Of a stretch of DNA of 64,000 bases, positions 16,050 to 24,976 are shown one piece after another. The notes under the pieces were generated by a model, which worked only from the letters and a program-made list of their open reading frames with translations, was not told where the DNA came from and did not search any database. Each line of letters starts with the position of its first letter. Within the stretch, counting starts at the first letter, position 1. The position numbers were made by a program, and so were the translations under genes. The stretch is taken from contig JAAHFP010000013.1 in the NCBI GenBank assembly GCA_010672925.1, forward strand, positions 310,001-374,000, written 5' to 3'. This DNA comes from Symploca sp. SIO1C2. Its GTDB lineage: Bacteria > Cyanobacteriota > Cyanobacteriia > Cyanobacteriales > Coleofasciculaceae.

Positions 16050-16517
16050 TCAATCTCCCTGGTAACCGTAGAAATCTATTCTATACTCCGTAATCTGCAC
16101 ACCTGTTTGTTGCTCAATTTGTTCGAGTAAATCTTCCGGCAGTTTGACGTAAACATCAATAATTTGGTCTGTATCCAGGCAGTTAACATGACTATGAGTA
16201 TCACTGATGTTGCCATACAATCTTCCATCAGAGCGCTCAATACATTCGATTACCCCTTGACTAGAGAGGGCTTCTAAATTCTGATAGACTGAAGTATGGC
16301 CAATTCCTTTTCCTTGCTGATTCAATCGGTCATAAATTTCTCGTGCCGAGAGGTGCTCTTGAGCTTGCCACAGCAGTTCTAGAATGAAGCGACGCTGGCG
16401 GCTAAGACGCATTCCTAATCTCTGGCATTGATCGATTGCATCTTCTAACGAGCGAATTGGTTTGACAACTGCTGCTTCATCTTGCATATTCAGTTTAATA
16501 TATCTATCATATTCCAT
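16050..16517 (-). CDS. Fur-family transcriptional regulator
   Basis: This winged-helix metalloregulator is 155 residues long, a normal Fur/PerR size. The DNA-binding half shows RLSRQRRFILELLWQAQEHL, ARE-I-YDRL and the recognition helix region GHTSVYQNLEALSSQGVIEC. The C-terminal half carries DTHSHVNCLDTDQIIDVYV, the equivalent of the metal-binding HxH...C block. The usual CxxC zinc pair is not there: a single Cys is followed by Leu-Asp-Thr, and no second CxxC exists at the C terminus. So it is a Fur paralog without structural zinc, and the metal or signal it senses is unclear. A Met at residue 11 (16487) is an alternative start. It is divergent from trm1 with a repeat-bearing intergenic region. 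Confidence 0.88.
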   Translation of the reverse strand: MEYDRYIKLNMQDEAAVVKPIRSLEDAIDQCQRLGMRLSRQRRFILELLWQAQEHLSAREIYDRLNQQGKGIGHTSVYQNLEALSSQGVIECIERSDGRLYGNISDTHSHVNCLDTDQIIDVYVKLPEDLLEQIEQQTGVQITEYRIDFYGYQGD

Positions 16518-16624
16518 TTTACCGACAAGACTTTATTTTTCAGGCTCCGACCTTGTCAAACGAAGACAAACTCATTACCACTTTACCTTAAATTGGTGAA
16601 ACCTGTCCAGTCGTGCTCTGTTTT

Positions 16625-16661
16625 TGGGGAATTGGGAATTGGGAATTGGGAATTGGGAATA
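16625..16661. repeat. GGGAATT heptamer tract
   Basis: Five tandem copies of GGAATTG lie between the divergent Fur-family and trm1 genes. The same unit occurs at 32620-32650 and 43725-43770 and, reverse-complemented and slightly changed, at 21430-21480 and inside the large NRPS gene (61432-61487). Confidence 0.85.
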
Positions 16662-16704
16662 GTTAATTAGCAATTAGACTGCATAAAGATGAGGAGAAGA
16701 TAGA

Positions 16705-17817
16705 TTGGCTTGGTTGGTTGAAGGTAGAGCGAAATTTATAGTTGGTAGTGCCTTCTACCGTCAAGCTAGCCAGGTTGCTAGGGATTTAGCGGTACTATCT
16801 GCTGCGATTTACCAATCTGATACAGGTTGCCTGAGGGTACTCGATGCCATGACTGGTTGCGGCGTCCGTTCCTTACGCTACTGGCTAGAAAGTCAGGCCG
16901 ATTGGGTTTGGGCTAATGAAGCGAACCCAGAGATTAGCCCCATCCTACAGCAAAATTTAAAAGAGGCTGTAGCAGCCGGATGTTGTCAGATAACCCATCT
17001 CAATGCCAATCGGGTATTCTTTGACTGTCACGCTCGTCAAGACTACTATGATTTAGTCGATGTGGATTGCTTCGGTTCTCCCAATCCCTATCTAAGCACT
17101 AGTCTCTGGGGAACCAAAATCGGCGGACTGCTGTACCTAACTAGCACTGATGGACGTACTGCAACCGGTCACTTGCCAGAAAACAGTTTAAGGGTTTATG
17201 GTGCTTATGCTCGCTCTCATCCTGCTGCTCATGAACAAGCATTGCGGTTGTTGATTGGATCTGTGCAGCAACAGGCAGCAAGTCAGGGATTAGGAGTTGA
17301 ACCAGTTTTTTCCCTATTTGCCGGACAAACCTATCGAGTGATGCTGCGGGTGCTGTCTAGTCAGTCTTTAACCACCAAAAATTACGGTTTCCTTGGCTAC
17401 TGTCACCACTGCGGCAATTATCAAACCGTTAGTTGGCGTAAGTTAGGGCGAGTTATTTGCTCGAATGATCAACAACCCTTAGTTATTAGTGGTCCCCTCT
17501 GGTTAGGAGCATTGCATGAAGTGCATCAATTAAAGCGTATGCTATCCCTAGCCCAAGATTGGCATTGGTCAGAAAGAGTAAAGTTGCTAACCATTATGGC
17601 AGCGGAAGCAAACCTCCCCCCCTACTTCTATACTTTAGGAGAGATTGGGCGTCGAGGTAAGATGGATATACCCAAGCGCTCGCACCTTATCCAAGCATTA
17701 CAAACTATGGGCTATCGAGCTAGTCCAACTCATATTAATGCTCAAGCTATTAAAACTGATGCCGATATCAGCACTTGTATTATTGCAGGCAAGGAGAATT
17801 TAGAATTTAGAATTTAG
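16705..17817 (+). CDS. trm1: tRNA (guanine26-N2)-dimethyltransferase
   Basis: Trm1 dimethylates G26 of tRNA using SAM. It is mostly archaeal and eukaryotic but occurs in cyanobacteria and Aquifex. Visible blocks are VGSAFYRQASQVARD, the SAM motif VLDAMTGCGVRSLRY (about residues 46-60), the catalytic-loop variant VDVDCFGSPNPYLS, and a zinc-like YCHHCGNYQTVSWRKLG followed later by ICSNDQQ. Start TTG 16705 is supported by GAGGAG at 16691-16696 eight bases upstream; no ATG fits. The last residues (GKENLEFRI) and the stop are encoded by an AATTTAG heptamer tract, so the native C terminus may have been replaced. Length 370 is close to the family norm. Confidence 0.9.
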   Translation: MAWLVEGRAKFIVGSAFYRQASQVARDLAVLSAAIYQSDTGCLRVLDAMTGCGVRSLRYWLESQADWVWANEANPEISPILQQNLKEAVAAGCCQITHLNANRVFFDCHARQDYYDLVDVDCFGSPNPYLSTSLWGTKIGGLLYLTSTDGRTATGHLPENSLRVYGAYARSHPAAHEQALRLLIGSVQQQAASQGLGVEPVFSLFAGQTYRVMLRVLSSQSLTTKNYGFLGYCHHCGNYQTVSWRKLGRVICSNDQQPLVISGPLWLGALHEVHQLKRMLSLAQDWHWSERVKLLTIMAAEANLPPYFYTLGEIGRRGKMDIPKRSHLIQALQTMGYRASPTHINAQAIKTDADISTCIIAGKENLEFRI

Positions 17818-17985
17818 AATTTAGAAAAGTGAAAAACTCTTGAAAAAATAAAAATCACGACAAAAAATCTAAATTTCTCATAATTCTAGTTTATTATCTT
17901 CTTGTTGAGGCGCTGTCCCCTAAAACTCATTAACAATTAGCAATTAGCCATTAACAATTAGCCATTATCCATTATCCATTAACTA
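17796..17985. repeat. AATTTAG and CCATTAN heptamers around the trm1 stop
   Basis: AATTTAG units (17797-17826) overlap the last six codons of trm1 and supply its TAG stop. Further on, 17930-17980 holds a second tract of AATTAGC/CCATTAT units, ending eight bases before the ATG of the LarA-like gene. No other feature is seen in this gap. Confidence 0.8.
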
Positions 17986-17988
17986 AAC

Positions 17989-19272
17989 ATGTACCGCATT
18001 CCTTACGGCAAGACTTTTCTAGAATTTGAGCTTCCCTCTGGTATGCGGGGTTCCTTAGCTGTTTCTCCAGCAATGCCGCCACTAACTGATGTGACAGGAG
18101 CAATTACTGAGGCTTTAGCTGATCCTATTGGTTCACCACCGGTAAGGGAGCTAGCTCATCCTGGTAGCCGAGTCTGTATCGTCTTCACTGATATTACCCG
18201 TGCTAGTCCCGATTGGCTCCTGATTCCCCCCATTTTGCAGCAGCTGGAGGAGGCCGGTGTCAGGGATGAGGATATTACTTTACTGTGCGGTACTGGTTTG
18301 CATCGCCCTAGTACGATCGAAGAAAAGGTCGCTAAGCTGGGAGCTGCTGTAGTTGAGCGATATCGTGTATTGGATAACGAAGCGCAAAATCCTAGAGCTT
18401 TAGTAGACTTGGGTGTAGTGAATCAGATTCCCCTTTCGGTACACAAAGTTGCTTGGGAAGCAGAACTACTAATTGCTACTGGTATTGTAGAACCCCATCA
18501 GTATGCAGGGTACTCTGGTGGTGGCAAAACAGTAGCTGTTGGTGCAGCGGGAGAACCCCTGATTGCCTATAGTCACGGTCCGGAGTTTATTGATGACCCT
18601 AACACTAGGTTGGGTCAGGTAGAGGGTAATCCTTTTCAAGAAGCAATCGCTCAAGCAGCCCTGCGAGCTGGATTAAATTTGATTATTAATGTAGTTTTGG
18701 ATCAGAATAAGCAGGTAGTAGCGGTGATGGCAGGGGAGCCAGTAGAAACCCACAGGCGTTTAGTGGCCAAAGCCAAACAGCTCTATCAGGTTCCGATTCC
18801 TCACCAGTATGATGTAGTTATTGGTGGTGTCGGCTATCCTAAAGATGCCAATCTCTATCAAGCTAGTCGGGCCGCAAGTTATTTGTTTTTTGCCCCAACT
18901 CCAGTAGTACGGCCCGGAGGATATCTAATTATTCCAGCCCCCTGTCAAGAAGGAGCTGGGGAAGGAGTGGGGGAGCAGCGGTTCCTGGCAGCAATGCGGG
19001 ACGCCCCTAATGTACAATTTATCCTGGAGGATGGGCGCAAACATGGTTATCCACCAGGGCAACAACGAGCTTTTGTTATGGCTAAGGTACTTGAGCGTAA
19101 CCAAGTGATTATTGTTGGCAGTGAAGATCCAGAGTTAATTTCTCAGTGCAAGATGTTACCGAAGGCGACAATGGAGGAAGCCCTAGCTACAGCAACGGCA
19201 GAATTGGGTACCGAATTGGAAGTGCTCGTAGTACCCCAAGCTTTGCTTACTTTGCCGATAGTTGAAGATTAG
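17989..19272 (+). CDS. larA: LarA-family (nickel-pincer racemase-like) protein
   Basis: Lactate racemase LarA interconverts D- and L-lactate with a covalently bound nickel-pincer nucleotide, and the wider family contains other hydroxy-acid racemases. The expected residues are present: His in GTGLHRPST (about residue 105), His and Lys in EPHQYAGYSGGGKTVAVGAAG and His in YSHGPEFIDDP. Length 427 matches. The pincer-making genes larB, larC and larE are not adjacent. ATG 17989 starts MYRIPYGKTFLEFELP, as in relatives. The gene is flanked by repeats and is not obviously in an operon. Substrate could be lactate or another short hydroxy acid. Confidence 0.85.
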   Translation: MYRIPYGKTFLEFELPSGMRGSLAVSPAMPPLTDVTGAITEALADPIGSPPVRELAHPGSRVCIVFTDITRASPDWLLIPPILQQLEEAGVRDEDITLLCGTGLHRPSTIEEKVAKLGAAVVERYRVLDNEAQNPRALVDLGVVNQIPLSVHKVAWEAELLIATGIVEPHQYAGYSGGGKTVAVGAAGEPLIAYSHGPEFIDDPNTRLGQVEGNPFQEAIAQAALRAGLNLIINVVLDQNKQVVAVMAGEPVETHRRLVAKAKQLYQVPIPHQYDVVIGGVGYPKDANLYQASRAASYLFFAPTPVVRPGGYLIIPAPCQEGAGEGVGEQRFLAAMRDAPNVQFILEDGRKHGYPPGQQRAFVMAKVLERNQVIIVGSEDPELISQCKMLPKATMEEALATATAELGTELEVLVVPQALLTLPIVED

Positions 19273-19353
19273 TCATTTCCCAATGGTGAACAATCCAGCG
19301 ATCGCGTATTTTGTCAACTCCCATATATCAGAATAAAGACTTACAATTACTTT

Positions 19354-19434
19354 ATATCAAGTTCGGATAAACAGTTATCATTCCCTCCTACCTTACAATC
19401 TTCCCTCCTGCCTCCTGCCTCCTGCCTCCTGCCG
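19354..19434. repeat. Half inverted-repeat element with CCTCCTG heptamers
   Basis: The left end ATATCAAGTTCGG (19354-19366) followed by ATAAACAGTTAT matches, in reverse, the right end of the element inside the CHAT gene (11353-11385). It is followed by CTCCTGC heptamers (19404-19433). The partner end is missing, so this is a truncated copy immediately upstream of lptB. Confidence 0.7.
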
Positions 19435-19455
19435 TCCTCACACCCATGACCAAAA

Positions 19456-20184
19456 GTGAAAATTGTTTTAGAGAATATCCATAAGTCTTATGGCAAGAAG
19501 ACAATTGTTAATCGCGTCAATATTTCCGTCGCCCAAGGGGAAATAGTAGGCTTGCTTGGTCCCAATGGTGCGGGTAAAACTACCACCTTTTATATCGCCA
19601 CTGGCTTAGAAAAGCCCAACCAGGGCAAAGTCTGGCTTGACAATCTTGACATTACACCTCTACCAATTAACCGACGGGCTCATTTGGGCATTGGCTATTT
19701 GCCTCAAGAAGCCAGTATTTTCCGTAACTTGAGTGTACAGGACAATATTCTACTAGTGCTTGAACAAACGGGTGTACCTAGAGGTGAGTGGCGCTTAAGG
19801 CTGCGTCAATTGCTCAAGGAATTTCGTTTGGAAAAAGTAGCAAATACCATAGGTAATCAAGTTTCTGGAGGTGAACGACGTCGAACAGAATTAGCCAGAT
19901 CCTTAGCCTCTGGTATTGATGGACCAAAATTTTTGCTGCTAGATGAACCATTTGCTGGTGTTGACCCAATTGCCGTATCTGAGATTCAATTAATTGTTGA
20001 GGGCTTGCGCGATCGCGACATGGGAATTTTGATTACGGATCACAATGTCCGAGAAACTTTGGCAATTACCGATCGAGCCTATATTATGCGAGATGGACAA
20101 ATCCTCGCTTCTGGCAATGCGGAGGAGCTTTACACTAATCCCTTAGTAAGGCAGCACTACCTAGGTGAGCAGTTTCAGCAATAA
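19456..20184 (+). CDS. lptB: LPS export ABC ATPase LptB
   Basis: LptB is the cytoplasmic ATPase that powers extraction of lipopolysaccharide from the inner membrane through LptF/G. Visible are Walker A (GPNGAGKTTT, about residues 36-45), the ABC signature (VSGGERRRTELAR), Walker B with the following Glu and D-loop (FLLLDEPFAGVD) and the switch His (LITDHNVRE), all standard for LptB. The 242-residue length is normal. The start is a GTG at 19456. The nearby ATG at 19446 is out of frame. The permease gene begins 11 bp after the stop, so the two form an operon. Confidence 0.95.
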   Translation: MKIVLENIHKSYGKKTIVNRVNISVAQGEIVGLLGPNGAGKTTTFYIATGLEKPNQGKVWLDNLDITPLPINRRAHLGIGYLPQEASIFRNLSVQDNILLVLEQTGVPRGEWRLRLRQLLKEFRLEKVANTIGNQVSGGERRRTELARSLASGIDGPKFLLLDEPFAGVDPIAVSEIQLIVEGLRDRDMGILITDHNVRETLAITDRAYIMRDGQILASGNAEELYTNPLVRQHYLGEQFQQ

Positions 20185-20195
20185 AACCAATCCTC

Positions 20196-21362
20196 ATGAT
20201 ATTCGGTAAATCTAAATCCCTCATTTCCTTGATTCCTGGCTTATCGGTGATGGATCGATACATGATCACCGAGTTAATTCCACCTTTTCTGTTTGGCATC
20301 GGCATCTTTTCTTCTATTGGGGTAACAGTCGGTAGAGTATTTTACATCTTGCGAGAAGCTGTAGATGGAGGCTTACCGATATCACTGGTGGTGCAAATCT
20401 TACTGTTAAGCCTGCCCCAGTTTATTGCCTATGCCCTTCCTACCTCCATACTTCTGGCTACTTTATTGACTTACAGCCGTCTTTCTAGTGATAGTGAAAT
20501 AATCGCTCTGCGTAGTTCTGGTGTGAGTACTTATCGCCTAGTGCTACCAGCCTTAGTTATGAGTTTACTAGTCACTGGTATTACCTTTGTTTTTAATGAA
20601 CAGGTTGTACCCGCAGCTAACTACCAAGGAACGAATCTCCTCAATCAAGCTCTCAACAAAGAACAACCATCATTTCGGGAAAATAATATTCTCTATCCTG
20701 AATATGGAGAAGTTACACGACCCAATGGTGAAAAAATCAGATCCCTCAAGCGTTTATTCTATGCCGATCAATTTGACGGTGAGCGCATGATTGGCTTAAC
20801 TGTCCTAGACTGGTCTCAACAGGGTCTCAACCAAATTGTTACTTCTGAATCCGCTGAGTGGAATCCTAGTGAAAGTTCTTGGAAGTTTTTCAATGGTACT
20901 ATCTATCTTATCTCTCCTGATGCTTCTTACCGTGATATCCTACGATTTGAAAATCAAAAGCTCCAACTTCCCAGAACACCCATTGATGTAGCTATTAGAG
21001 GTCGTGATTATGGTGAGATGAATATTGCTCAGGTGAGAGAGAATATCGAGATAGAGCGCTTGAGCAATAATGAAGGGAGACTGCGCAAACTCATGATTCG
21101 TCTGCAACAAAAATTTGCCCTACCTTTTGCTTGTCTCACTTTCGGCTTGGTAGGATCAGCTTTGGGCAACAATCCACGTCGTACTAATAAAGCGACTGGC
21201 TTTGGTATTTGTGTGATCGTAGTTTTTACTTATTACATCCTGATTGCGGTGGGTGATGCTTTGGGACTGAGCAATTATCTACCACCCCTATTAGCTGCCT
21301 GGTTACCCAATTTATTCGGTTTATCGATTGGAGGATGGTTATTATTCAAAATGGCTCAATAG
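20196..21362 (+). CDS. LptF/LptG-family permease
   Basis: This is the membrane partner of LptB in LPS export (YjgP/YjgQ family). The N terminus (MDRYMITELIPPFLFGIGIF) and membrane helices near residues 25-45, 60-85 and 100-125 are typical, followed by a periplasmic jellyroll-like section (GERMIGLTVLDWSQ, NGTIYLISPDA) and three C-terminal membrane helices. Length 388 is normal. Cyanobacteria usually have one such protein instead of separate LptF and LptG, so I do not assign F or G. It is co-transcribed with lptB. Confidence 0.9.
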   Translation: MIFGKSKSLISLIPGLSVMDRYMITELIPPFLFGIGIFSSIGVTVGRVFYILREAVDGGLPISLVVQILLLSLPQFIAYALPTSILLATLLTYSRLSSDSEIIALRSSGVSTYRLVLPALVMSLLVTGITFVFNEQVVPAANYQGTNLLNQALNKEQPSFRENNILYPEYGEVTRPNGEKIRSLKRLFYADQFDGERMIGLTVLDWSQQGLNQIVTSESAEWNPSESSWKFFNGTIYLISPDASYRDILRFENQKLQLPRTPIDVAIRGRDYGEMNIAQVRENIEIERLSNNEGRLRKLMIRLQQKFALPFACLTFGLVGSALGNNPRRTNKATGFGICVIVVFTYYILIAVGDALGLSNYLPPLLAAWLPNLFGLSIGGWLLFKMAQ

Positions 21363-21399
21363 TTAATTTTTGCTACTCAATATTAGCAACTATTTAATT

Positions 21400-21519
21400 G
21401 ATATATAATCACCTACACAGAATTATTTGCCTATTCCCTATTCCCTATTCCCCATTCCCTATTCCCCATTCCCTATTCCCAAAAACCTTTTACCTCATAA
21501 AAATGAGAAACGCTATAGT
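21400..21519 (+). repeat. Start-codon-associated inverted-repeat element, copy 2
   Basis: The right end (TACCTCATAAAAATGAGAAACGC, split at 21490-21513) matches copies 1 and 3, and the interior is CCCTATT/CCCCATT heptamers (21428-21480). The left end is degenerate (GATATATAATCACCTACAC). The next ATG, 21562, lies about 43 bp downstream, in the same orientation as in the other copies. Confidence 0.7.
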
Positions 21520-21561
21520 ATGGAAGAATGGGTCAGAATCAATAACAAATCTTTGTGAGCT

Positions 21562-22638
21562 ATGTCACCTCCTAGGAAGCCTCCTGCCTACCTTCGCTAT
21601 TTTAAAGCCCGACTTAAACCTCTTGGGCGACCGTTATTTTGGGTATCAACGGTGGGAATGGCGGCAGTGTTGGTGGCTACTGGGTACTATTGGCAGCACC
21701 CAGAGGTATTACAGGATCTGATTAATGCTCAAGCTACCGATTCGGATAAAGTCACAGATACTCCAACTCTCTCTTCTGAGGAACTAGCTGCGGTTATGGC
21801 TGATATTGAAAGTTCTTCGGTATTATTGGCAGAATTTGACGAAATAAGAGCATTAAGCACAATTACTCAACCTAATCCGAAATCTGAGAAAAAGAGGTCA
21901 GGAGGTCTATTTTCTGAATTTATCACTCAGCAAGGAAAAACTGACTCCTCACAAAAGTTAACCTTCCCCACCTTCCAAAACAAGCTTCCGAATCAAGTAA
22001 ATTACAGTAATCCTTTTTCCAAATCCACCCAACAATTCACAAGTCCAGGTGTTGTTTCCAGGAGTAATGTGCTTAATAATTCCTTGGGAGTAGGCTTAGG
22101 GAAAAATGACCAAAATCCTAGTCAAAATTCTTCTTCATTGACAACAGAAACAGTCACTACACCAAATTGGAGTTTAAACTCTCCCAATGTCCTCAAAAGA
22201 GACCAAAGCGAAGCACCAGTAAACCCCCCACAACTTCCTACTACCAACTCTTCTACTGCTGCTGACAAGACGAGTACTGCTGATACTCAACAGGAGCAGG
22301 TATCACCGCCAACTTTTCCTGATACAGGACAAACTTCTGCTTCTCCTGTATCTATACCAAGTCCAACTCAATTCCCCCGTTCTCGTCCGAAACCCTCTAT
22401 TTATTCTAATCCCTACAATAGTTCTGTTCCCTCTTCATCGATTCCCACTGTACCGACAGCTTCTCCTATAACTCCAGTAACACCAGTTTTACCGAGTAAT
22501 AACTATAGACGATATTCCACTCAACCTCCTGCTTCGCCCAATCTAGTACCGGATACTAAACCTAGGTCTACCTTTGGGCAAACAGGTTTAAAGCCGAGTC
22601 AGTTAGATGAATCTGACTTTAATGCTCCTGAGAATTAA
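21562..22638 (+). CDS. Membrane-anchored Ser/Pro/Thr-rich protein
   Basis: A short basic cytoplasmic start (MSPPRKPPAYLRYFKARLK) is followed by a single membrane helix (LFWVSTVGMAAVLVATGYYW, about residues 29-48). A ~55-residue segment with some helical character (LSSEELAAVMADIESSSVLL) comes next, and then ~240 residues of low-complexity Ser, Pro, Thr, Gln and Asn. It is most likely a bitopic protein with a long extracytoplasmic disordered tail, perhaps spanning the peptidoglycan. No enzymatic motif is visible and I do not recognise the family. It follows the lpt genes but a repeat element separates them, so co-transcription is uncertain. Confidence 0.72.
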   Translation: MSPPRKPPAYLRYFKARLKPLGRPLFWVSTVGMAAVLVATGYYWQHPEVLQDLINAQATDSDKVTDTPTLSSEELAAVMADIESSSVLLAEFDEIRALSTITQPNPKSEKKRSGGLFSEFITQQGKTDSSQKLTFPTFQNKLPNQVNYSNPFSKSTQQFTSPGVVSRSNVLNNSLGVGLGKNDQNPSQNSSSLTTETVTTPNWSLNSPNVLKRDQSEAPVNPPQLPTTNSSTAADKTSTADTQQEQVSPPTFPDTGQTSASPVSIPSPTQFPRSRPKPSIYSNPYNSSVPSSSIPTVPTASPITPVTPVLPSNNYRRYSTQPPASPNLVPDTKPRSTFGQTGLKPSQLDESDFNAPEN

Positions 22639-22685
22639 AGAGGTCTTAGGTGGTAGGTGGTAGGTGAGGTTAATGGTTTTATATG

Positions 22686-22710
22686 AACAAGGGGCTTAAG
22701 CCCCCTTGTT
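22686..22710. repeat. GGGGCTTAAGCCCC hairpin repeat
   Basis: AACAAGGGGCTTAAGCCCCC plus TTGTT forms a near-perfect palindrome. A perfect version sits at 44659-44680. Both resemble the first hairpin of the four-hairpin elements at 926-945 and 26129-26148, so they may be one-hairpin derivatives. Confidence 0.75.
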
Positions 22711-22744
22711 AAACCAGTGGCGGGTTATTCTCTCAAGCCCTATT

Positions 22745-22972
22745 TAGGGCTTGCTGCATAAGTGTGTAAGCTATACCAGACAATGCTTTCAGTCATTTTT
22801 TACCTAAAAAAGTGCAAGGAAATTGTATTGATAGGCTCATTTTTCTTGCACAAATGATGAAAATTTTGCGTTCTCTACAATTATTATTTCCCTTGTCCTC
22901 CTTGTCCTCCTTGTCCTCCTTGTCCTCCTTGTCCTCCTTGTCTCCCTTGTCTGACTTATTCAGCAGACCCTA
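22745..22972. repeat. Inverted-repeat element with CTTGTCCTC repeats, copy 1
   Basis: The ends TAGGGCTTGCTGCATAAG (22745-22762) and CTTATTCAGCAGACCCTA (22955-22972) are inverted copies. The interior holds a conserved ~120-bp stretch (CAGTCATTTTTTACCT, AAGTGCAAGGAAATTG) and a run of CTTGTCCTC 9-mers. A second copy lies at 32880-33098. No transposase frame is present, so it is non-autonomous. The short open frames across it are repeat artefacts. Confidence 0.85.
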
Positions 22973-23494
22973 TTTAGTGTTGGTTTGCAGCCACTCAGCA
23001 ACCCACTCCGAAGAAGGTACAAGCATTTTTACAAATACTTAAATCCCATGATAGACTTACTACCTTAAAGGACAAAAGACAAAAGACAAAGGACAAAGAA
23101 CAAATCTATTTTTTATCTCTTCTTAAACAAAAAATAACCAACAATCATTGTTAATTATTAAATTCTAAGAATAGAAAAAACATTAGTCTCAAGATCATGA
23201 CTTTACACATTCTTTACACAATAGATAATCAAATCCGTTTGTACAAAACCCTCTTACTAGATTAGATTTTGACGTTTTAATAAGGTTTTGCTATCCTCTT
23301 AAAGAGGTGTGATAAACACAATTTAGTATAAGTGATCGTTTAAAATTACCAAAAAATAAATACCAAATCACTCCCAAAGATGATCAATCTCACTCAAAAG
23401 GAGGGCATATTTCAATTGTCTTTCTAGAGTCTATGATGGAAAATTGTAAATATTAGTACATAATTGAAAATTAGGACATAGCTTCAAAAAAAAC
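22973..23494. other. Gap without a recognised gene
   Basis: Apart from AAAGGAC/AAAAGAC heptamers at 23068-23102 the sequence is AT-rich and plain. It probably includes the promoter region of the pentapeptide gene at 23495, but I cannot point to a specific promoter or binding site. Confidence 0.6.
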
Positions 23495-23998
23495 ATGCAA
23501 CTCTCATACCTCGGAATCGGTTTTCAATCTTCAGCTACTTCTTCTACCACTCAGAAAATATCTTCTGAGCAATTTTTGGATAGGTATGCAGCGGGGGAAC
23601 TAGATTTTGCCAAAGTCAATCTCCGTGAGTCAATCTTGAATGATGTTAATTTGAGCTTGATAAATTTGTTTGGAGCAGAACTCAATGGTTCTATACTCAA
23701 GCGAGTTAATCTAGCAAGGGCAAATTTAAGTATGGCAAATTTGACCGGAGCCAATCTAACCGAAGCAGACTTAAGTGGAGCAAACTTAGTCTGGGCTAAT
23801 CTCCGCAATGCTAATTTAGCGGGAGCAGACTTGACAGGAGCCAACTTAACGGGGGCAGACTTGACAGGAGCTAATCTGACTGGTACAACTATGCCTGATG
23901 GTATAGTTCTCTCAAGTAGTACAAGTTCAAACCAGTCTAGAGATAAATTAAATCCCATCTCAAAATTAATTTCCCAGCTGTTCACGAAAAACTCTTAA
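23495..23998 (+). CDS. Pentapeptide-repeat protein
   Basis: This is a 167-residue protein whose residues ~35-130 are tandem A(D/N)LxX pentapeptides ([20 protein letters not shown]), which fold into a right-handed square beta-helix. A short N-terminal part contains [17 protein letters not shown] similar SSDELLRLYKAGKRDF occurs in the next gene, so the two share a two-part architecture and are paralogs. The C-terminal tail is polar. Pentapeptide proteins are abundant in cyanobacteria, and most have no known function. Nothing here indicates a DNA-mimic or membrane role. Confidence 0.88.
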   Translation: MQLSYLGIGFQSSATSSTTQKISSEQFLDRYAAGELDFAKVNLRESILNDVNLSLINLFGAELNGSILKRVNLARANLSMANLTGANLTEADLSGANLVWANLRNANLAGADLTGANLTGADLTGANLTGTTMPDGIVLSSSTSSNQSRDKLNPISKLISQLFTKNS

Positions 23999-24352
23999 GC
24001 TGTTGTGTACTTAAATTGTGAATTATTGTTGACGCGAGTAAATCTCACACCTCTTTTCTTCTTGCCTCTCCTCTCGAAAATAAATAAAGGAGCTTGTGAC
24101 CCTTTTAATTCTTCAAATCTAAAATCTAAAATCTAAAATCTAAAATCTCTCTGGTCACTAGCTCTAAAAATGAATTCCCTTAGCACGCTTCACAGCTTGG
24201 CGTGTAGCAACAAACTCCTTTCCTCCGGTGATATTGGTCACAGTTCGTTAAGCACTACATTACAGCTAAAGCTGACAACACTTACTATCGACCCCGTTTA
24301 AATTCACGTTTTTTTCGGATTTACCTCAAGAGCTTTTCCAGAGAAATGCCTG
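23999..24352. repeat. AAAATCT heptamers in the gap between pentapeptide genes
   Basis: The tract AATCTAA repeated five times lies at 24114-24148 and is the reverse complement of the TTTTAGA unit seen at 4113 and 13854. The remainder of the gap shows no gene or clear signal. Confidence 0.75.
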
Positions 24353-24976
24353 ATGATTAGAACTGTAGGTACATCAGGGATGAAAGATATGCAACCCTCT
24401 GACACTGGTAATCGCTACCAATCCACAGCTCCTATTTCTGTAGTTAGTCAGGCAGACGAGGGCAGTCGTTCTCGGAAAGTATCTTCTGATGAGCTGTTGA
24501 GGTTGTATAAGGCAGGAAAGCGAGATTTTCGTGGAGTAGATCTAAGTAAACGAGTTTTGAGCGGAGTTAACTTACAATGGACAAACTTGAGGAGGGCTAA
24601 GCTTCATAAGACTGTGCTAGTGGGAGTTAATCTGACAGAGGTTTCCCTGAGTGAGGGGGACTTGAGTCAGACCAAGCTGTATTCTACTTTGCTAGAAGGT
24701 GCTAACCTCCAAAGGGTAAACCTCAATCAAGCAGACTTACGTGGAGTTAACTTAACTAATGCAAATTTAGCCGGGGCAGACTTGAGTGGAGTTAACCTAC
24801 AGAAGGTAAACTTAACCGGAGCCAACTTAACCGGAGCAGACTTGAGTGGGGCAGACTTACAAAGAGTAAACCTAACTGGGGCAATTTTGCGCGGAGTAGA
24901 CTGGACTGGGGCAAAGTTTCGAGAAACAGAAATGACTGGGGTAAGTTTGCTGGAGAATTTAGAATTTAGAATTTAG
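24353..24976 (+). CDS. Pentapeptide-repeat protein with repeat-derived C terminus
   Basis: This 207-residue paralog of the previous gene has an N-terminal leader of ~45 residues, a helix SSDELLRLYKAGKRDFRG, then about 24 pentapeptides (for example GADLSGVNLQKVNLTGANL) to residue ~195. The final residues ENLEFRI and the stop come from AATTTAG heptamers, exactly as in trm1. The start is uncertain: ATG 24353 is used, but ATG 24380 (MKDMQPSD) is a plausible alternative. Its role is unknown. Confidence 0.82.
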   Translation: MIRTVGTSGMKDMQPSDTGNRYQSTAPISVVSQADEGSRSRKVSSDELLRLYKAGKRDFRGVDLSKRVLSGVNLQWTNLRRAKLHKTVLVGVNLTEVSLSEGDLSQTKLYSTLLEGANLQRVNLNQADLRGVNLTNANLAGADLSGVNLQKVNLTGANLTGADLSGADLQRVNLTGAILRGVDWTGAKFRETEMTGVSLLENLEFRI

